Part shown: one piece after another, positions 36,634 to 38,535 of the stretch
Layout of the letters: each line of letters opens with the position of its first letter
Position numbering within the stretch: position 1 is the stretch's first letter
From: Symbiodinium natans
Lineage: Eukaryota; Sar; Dinophyceae; Suessiales; Symbiodiniaceae
DNA length: 38,535 bases
NCBI GenBank assembly: GCA_905221605.1
Contig: CAJNDS010001049.1
Location: 1 to 38,535 of the forward strand
Reading direction: 5' to 3'
Position numbers and translations under genes: made by a program
Notes under the pieces: model-generated
Told to the model about the DNA's origin: nothing
The model's input: only the letters and a program-made list of their open reading frames with translations
The model's database searches: none

Positions 36634-37139
36634 AGTCTTGTTCTCTTGCAGTTGCGAATTTAGTTTCTTTTGGTTGCATGGAATTTGCCTGTTTCGAGCA
36701 TGCACAAAACTGGCCACTCGCCCAAACTGGCGAGTAAAATGTTTGCAGGCCTGAGAGATAATTCCAGTTCCCGGAAATCTTCGCAGTAGGCCAAACATGG
36801 CCTTGCGCCTCGGAGTGCGGGCCTTTTTTTCAGGTACCAACTCAATGTCCAGAGCGCTAGCACAAGAGCTGTTGGCGAAATGCATTCAGTGAATTCACCA
36901 GGCTGTTAGTTGTCTAGACTGGATCTTTCGTTGCAACCCAGCCGGCTATAAAATATTGGTCACCACTACCGGAGAGCGGATCTGCGGGCACGGCAGACAA
37001 GCCAGTCTCTTAAAGCTTCAGTTGCAGCAATAACCAATAATAACAAAAAGAATGGCACTATTTTTGGTGGTTAATCGTAAAGGTCAACAAGGTGCTAGAA
37101 TCAGCTATGCTTGCTGATGTTGAATAAATAGTAGGAGTC
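36634..37139. other. Intergenic, 3' flank of the fusion gene
   Basis: No supported gene. A short inverted repeat, ACTCGCC-CAAACT-GGCGAGT, lies about 80 bases after the stop and could form a 7-bp stem in the 3' UTR. Confidence 0.5.
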
Positions 37140-37149
37140 AAGAATAGCA

Positions 37150-37393
37150 GGAGTAGGAGGTGGTCGTCGCCGTGGTGGTTCTACTAACACTAGCGGTAGT
37201 GGCAGCAGCAGGAATAGTAGCTGTCATTGTGGTGATAATGTAGAAGTCTTCGTCGAGCCATCGACGTTGTCGTCGTCGCAGACGTAGTAGTCTTACTAGT
37301 AGTAGTCGTCGTCGAAGCAGGAGGAGTAGTAGCAGTAGCAGTAGCAGTAGCAGTAGCAGTAGCAGTAGCAGTAGCAGTAGCAGTAGCAGTAGC

Positions 37394-37434
<41 letters not shown>

Positions 37435-37523
37435 CAGTAGTAGTAGTAGCAGTAGTAGCAGTAGTAGCAGTAGTAGCAGTAGTAGCAGTAGTAGCAGTAG
37501 TAGCAGCAGCAGCAGTAGTAGTC

Positions 37524-37558
<35 letters not shown>

Positions 37559-37571
37559 CGTAGTGGTAGTG

Positions 37572-37609
<38 letters not shown>

Positions 37610-37923
37610 TGTAGTTGTAGTTGTAGTTAGTAGTAGTAAGTAGCTAGTAGTTAGTAGTAAGTAGTTAGTAGCAAGTGGCAATGTAGTAAGTAGCAATGTA
37701 GTAAGTAGAATGTAGTAAGTGGCAATGTAGTAGTAGCAATGTAGTTGTAGCAATGTAGTTGTAGTAGTAGTAGTAGTAGTAGTAGGTAGTAGGAATGTAG
37801 TAGTAGAAGTAGCAGTAGCAGCAGTAGCAGCAGCAGCAGTAGCAGTAGCAGTAGCAGTAGCAGTAGTAGTAGTAGTAGTAGTAGTAGCAGCAGTAGTAGT
37901 AGTAGTAGCAGCAGCAGAAGCAG

Positions 37924-37969
<46 letters not shown>

Positions 37970-38240
37970 TGTTGTAGTAGTAGTAGTAGTAGTAGTGGTT
38001 GTTGTTGTTGTAGTCGTGGTGGTGGTAGTGGTGGTAGTAGTAGTAGTAGTGGTGGTGGGTGGTAGTCGTAGTAGTAGTAGTAAGTGTAGTAGTAAGTAGT
38101 AAGTAGCAATGTAGCAACGTAACAGTAGCAGCAGCAGTAGCAGGAATAGGAGTAGGAGTAGCAGGAGTAGCAGGAGTAGTAGGAGTAGTAGGAGTAGTGG
38201 CAATGAAGTAGTAGCAGCAAAATAGTGGCAAAGTAGGAGC
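37150..38240. repeat. TAG/CAG trinucleotide array of about 1.1 kb
   Basis: Almost uninterrupted AGT (TAG) and AGC (CAG) triplets with blocks of alternating AGTAGC, some GTT/GGT variants and AATGTAGTAAGTAGC segments near 37660-37760. Long minus-strand poly-Thr and poly-Leu frames are artefacts of it. Confidence 0.95.
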
Positions 38241-38244
38241 AAAG

Positions 38245-38345
38245 TATGTTGTTTAGGGTTCAGGGCTTTGGGTTTTGGTAATCAGGGTGTCAGGTTGAAG
38301 GGTTTAGGGTTTAACCAGAGTTCAGGGTTCAGGGAGGGTTTTAAC
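38245..38345. repeat. Degenerate telomere-like tract at the right edge
   Basis: TTTAGGGTTCAGGG and GGGTTTAGGGTTTAACC units with interruptions. One more ACCCTAAACC lies at about 38380. The last 140 bases hold no feature I can support. Confidence 0.65.
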
Positions 38346-38535
38346 GTTGGCTTAATTGGGGTGCAGAGACGAGAGAGTAGACCCTAAACCGTGAATCCTT
38401 ATCCTCTTGTTCAAAGGGCAATGTAGGGATGATATTCTTTACCTTTTTGGGGGGGTTCTTAAGCAAATAGTAGTTTTGAGTCGTTCAACCACCCTCATCG
38501 CCCTCCGTCGAATGTCTGGGGGGTTTAAAATTTTC

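Noticed and set aside
37190-38242. Minus-strand 350-codon poly-Thr/Ala frame and overlapping poly-Leu and poly-Tyr frames
   Set aside because: Pure translation of the trinucleotide array; all frames are open because the triplets lack stops on that strand.

Overview
The window looks like nuclear DNA of a dinoflagellate, probably Symbiodiniaceae or a relative. No single marker proves this. The evidence is the combination of TTTAGGG-type telomere-like tracts scattered internally, convincing genes almost all on the + strand, introns whose donors are often GC or GA instead of GT, acceptors nearly always followed by G (AG|G), long simple repeats, and proteins such as SPATA17, FkbM methyltransferase, PPR and OPR-like proteins. 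I saw no intact spliced-leader relic, rRNA, tRNA or CRISPR.

Left third (1-10 kb). After two possible terminal exons (59-241, 613-720) lies one large split gene, 1075-9989, for an ABC transporter half-molecule. I joined 15 exons by hand. The membrane domain is mostly in one long exon (1075-2619). The nucleotide-binding domain is cut into small exons carrying Walker A (split over exons 5 and 6, the latter only 13 nt), Q-loop, LSGGQ signature, Walker B/D-loop and H-loop. Several of its introns hold telomere-like tracts. Intron 11 (5256-8905, 3.65 kb) holds a 2.9-kb insert (5728-8671) with poly-C/G-containing terminal inverted repeats and an 8-bp flanking direct repeat. The insert is packed with degenerate telomere-like satellite and a 49-bp hairpin satellite in opposed arrays.

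Middle (10-26 kb). This part is gene-poor. It holds a lysine/glycine/glutamate-repeat protein gene (12631-13272), an intronless SPATA17-like IQ-motif gene (14493-15659), a decayed or highly split OPR-like region (19362-21178), a PPR gene with a frame break (21578-22995), a LINE-like tail on the - strand (about 23.6 kb), and a duplicated segment of about 245 bp (24.85 and 25.77 kb).

Right third (26.8-36.6 kb). Four + strand genes follow head to tail: a split FkbM-family methyltransferase (26822-28321), an intronless secreted GH18-like TIM-barrel protein with two Cys-rich modules (28643-30025), an intronless secreted carboxylesterase-like protein lacking the usual catalytic His position (30996-32765), and a six-exon fusion of a 12-TM major facilitator transporter to a DUF6492-like glycosyltransferase-type domain (33084-36633). 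The last 1.4 kb is a TAG/CAG-type trinucleotide array and more telomere-like sequence. Shared sugar or cell-surface chemistry among these four is possible, but it is inferred only from adjacency.

All intron-exon joins were made by reading-frame, phase and AG|G logic without transcripts. The protein families are firmer than individual splice sites.
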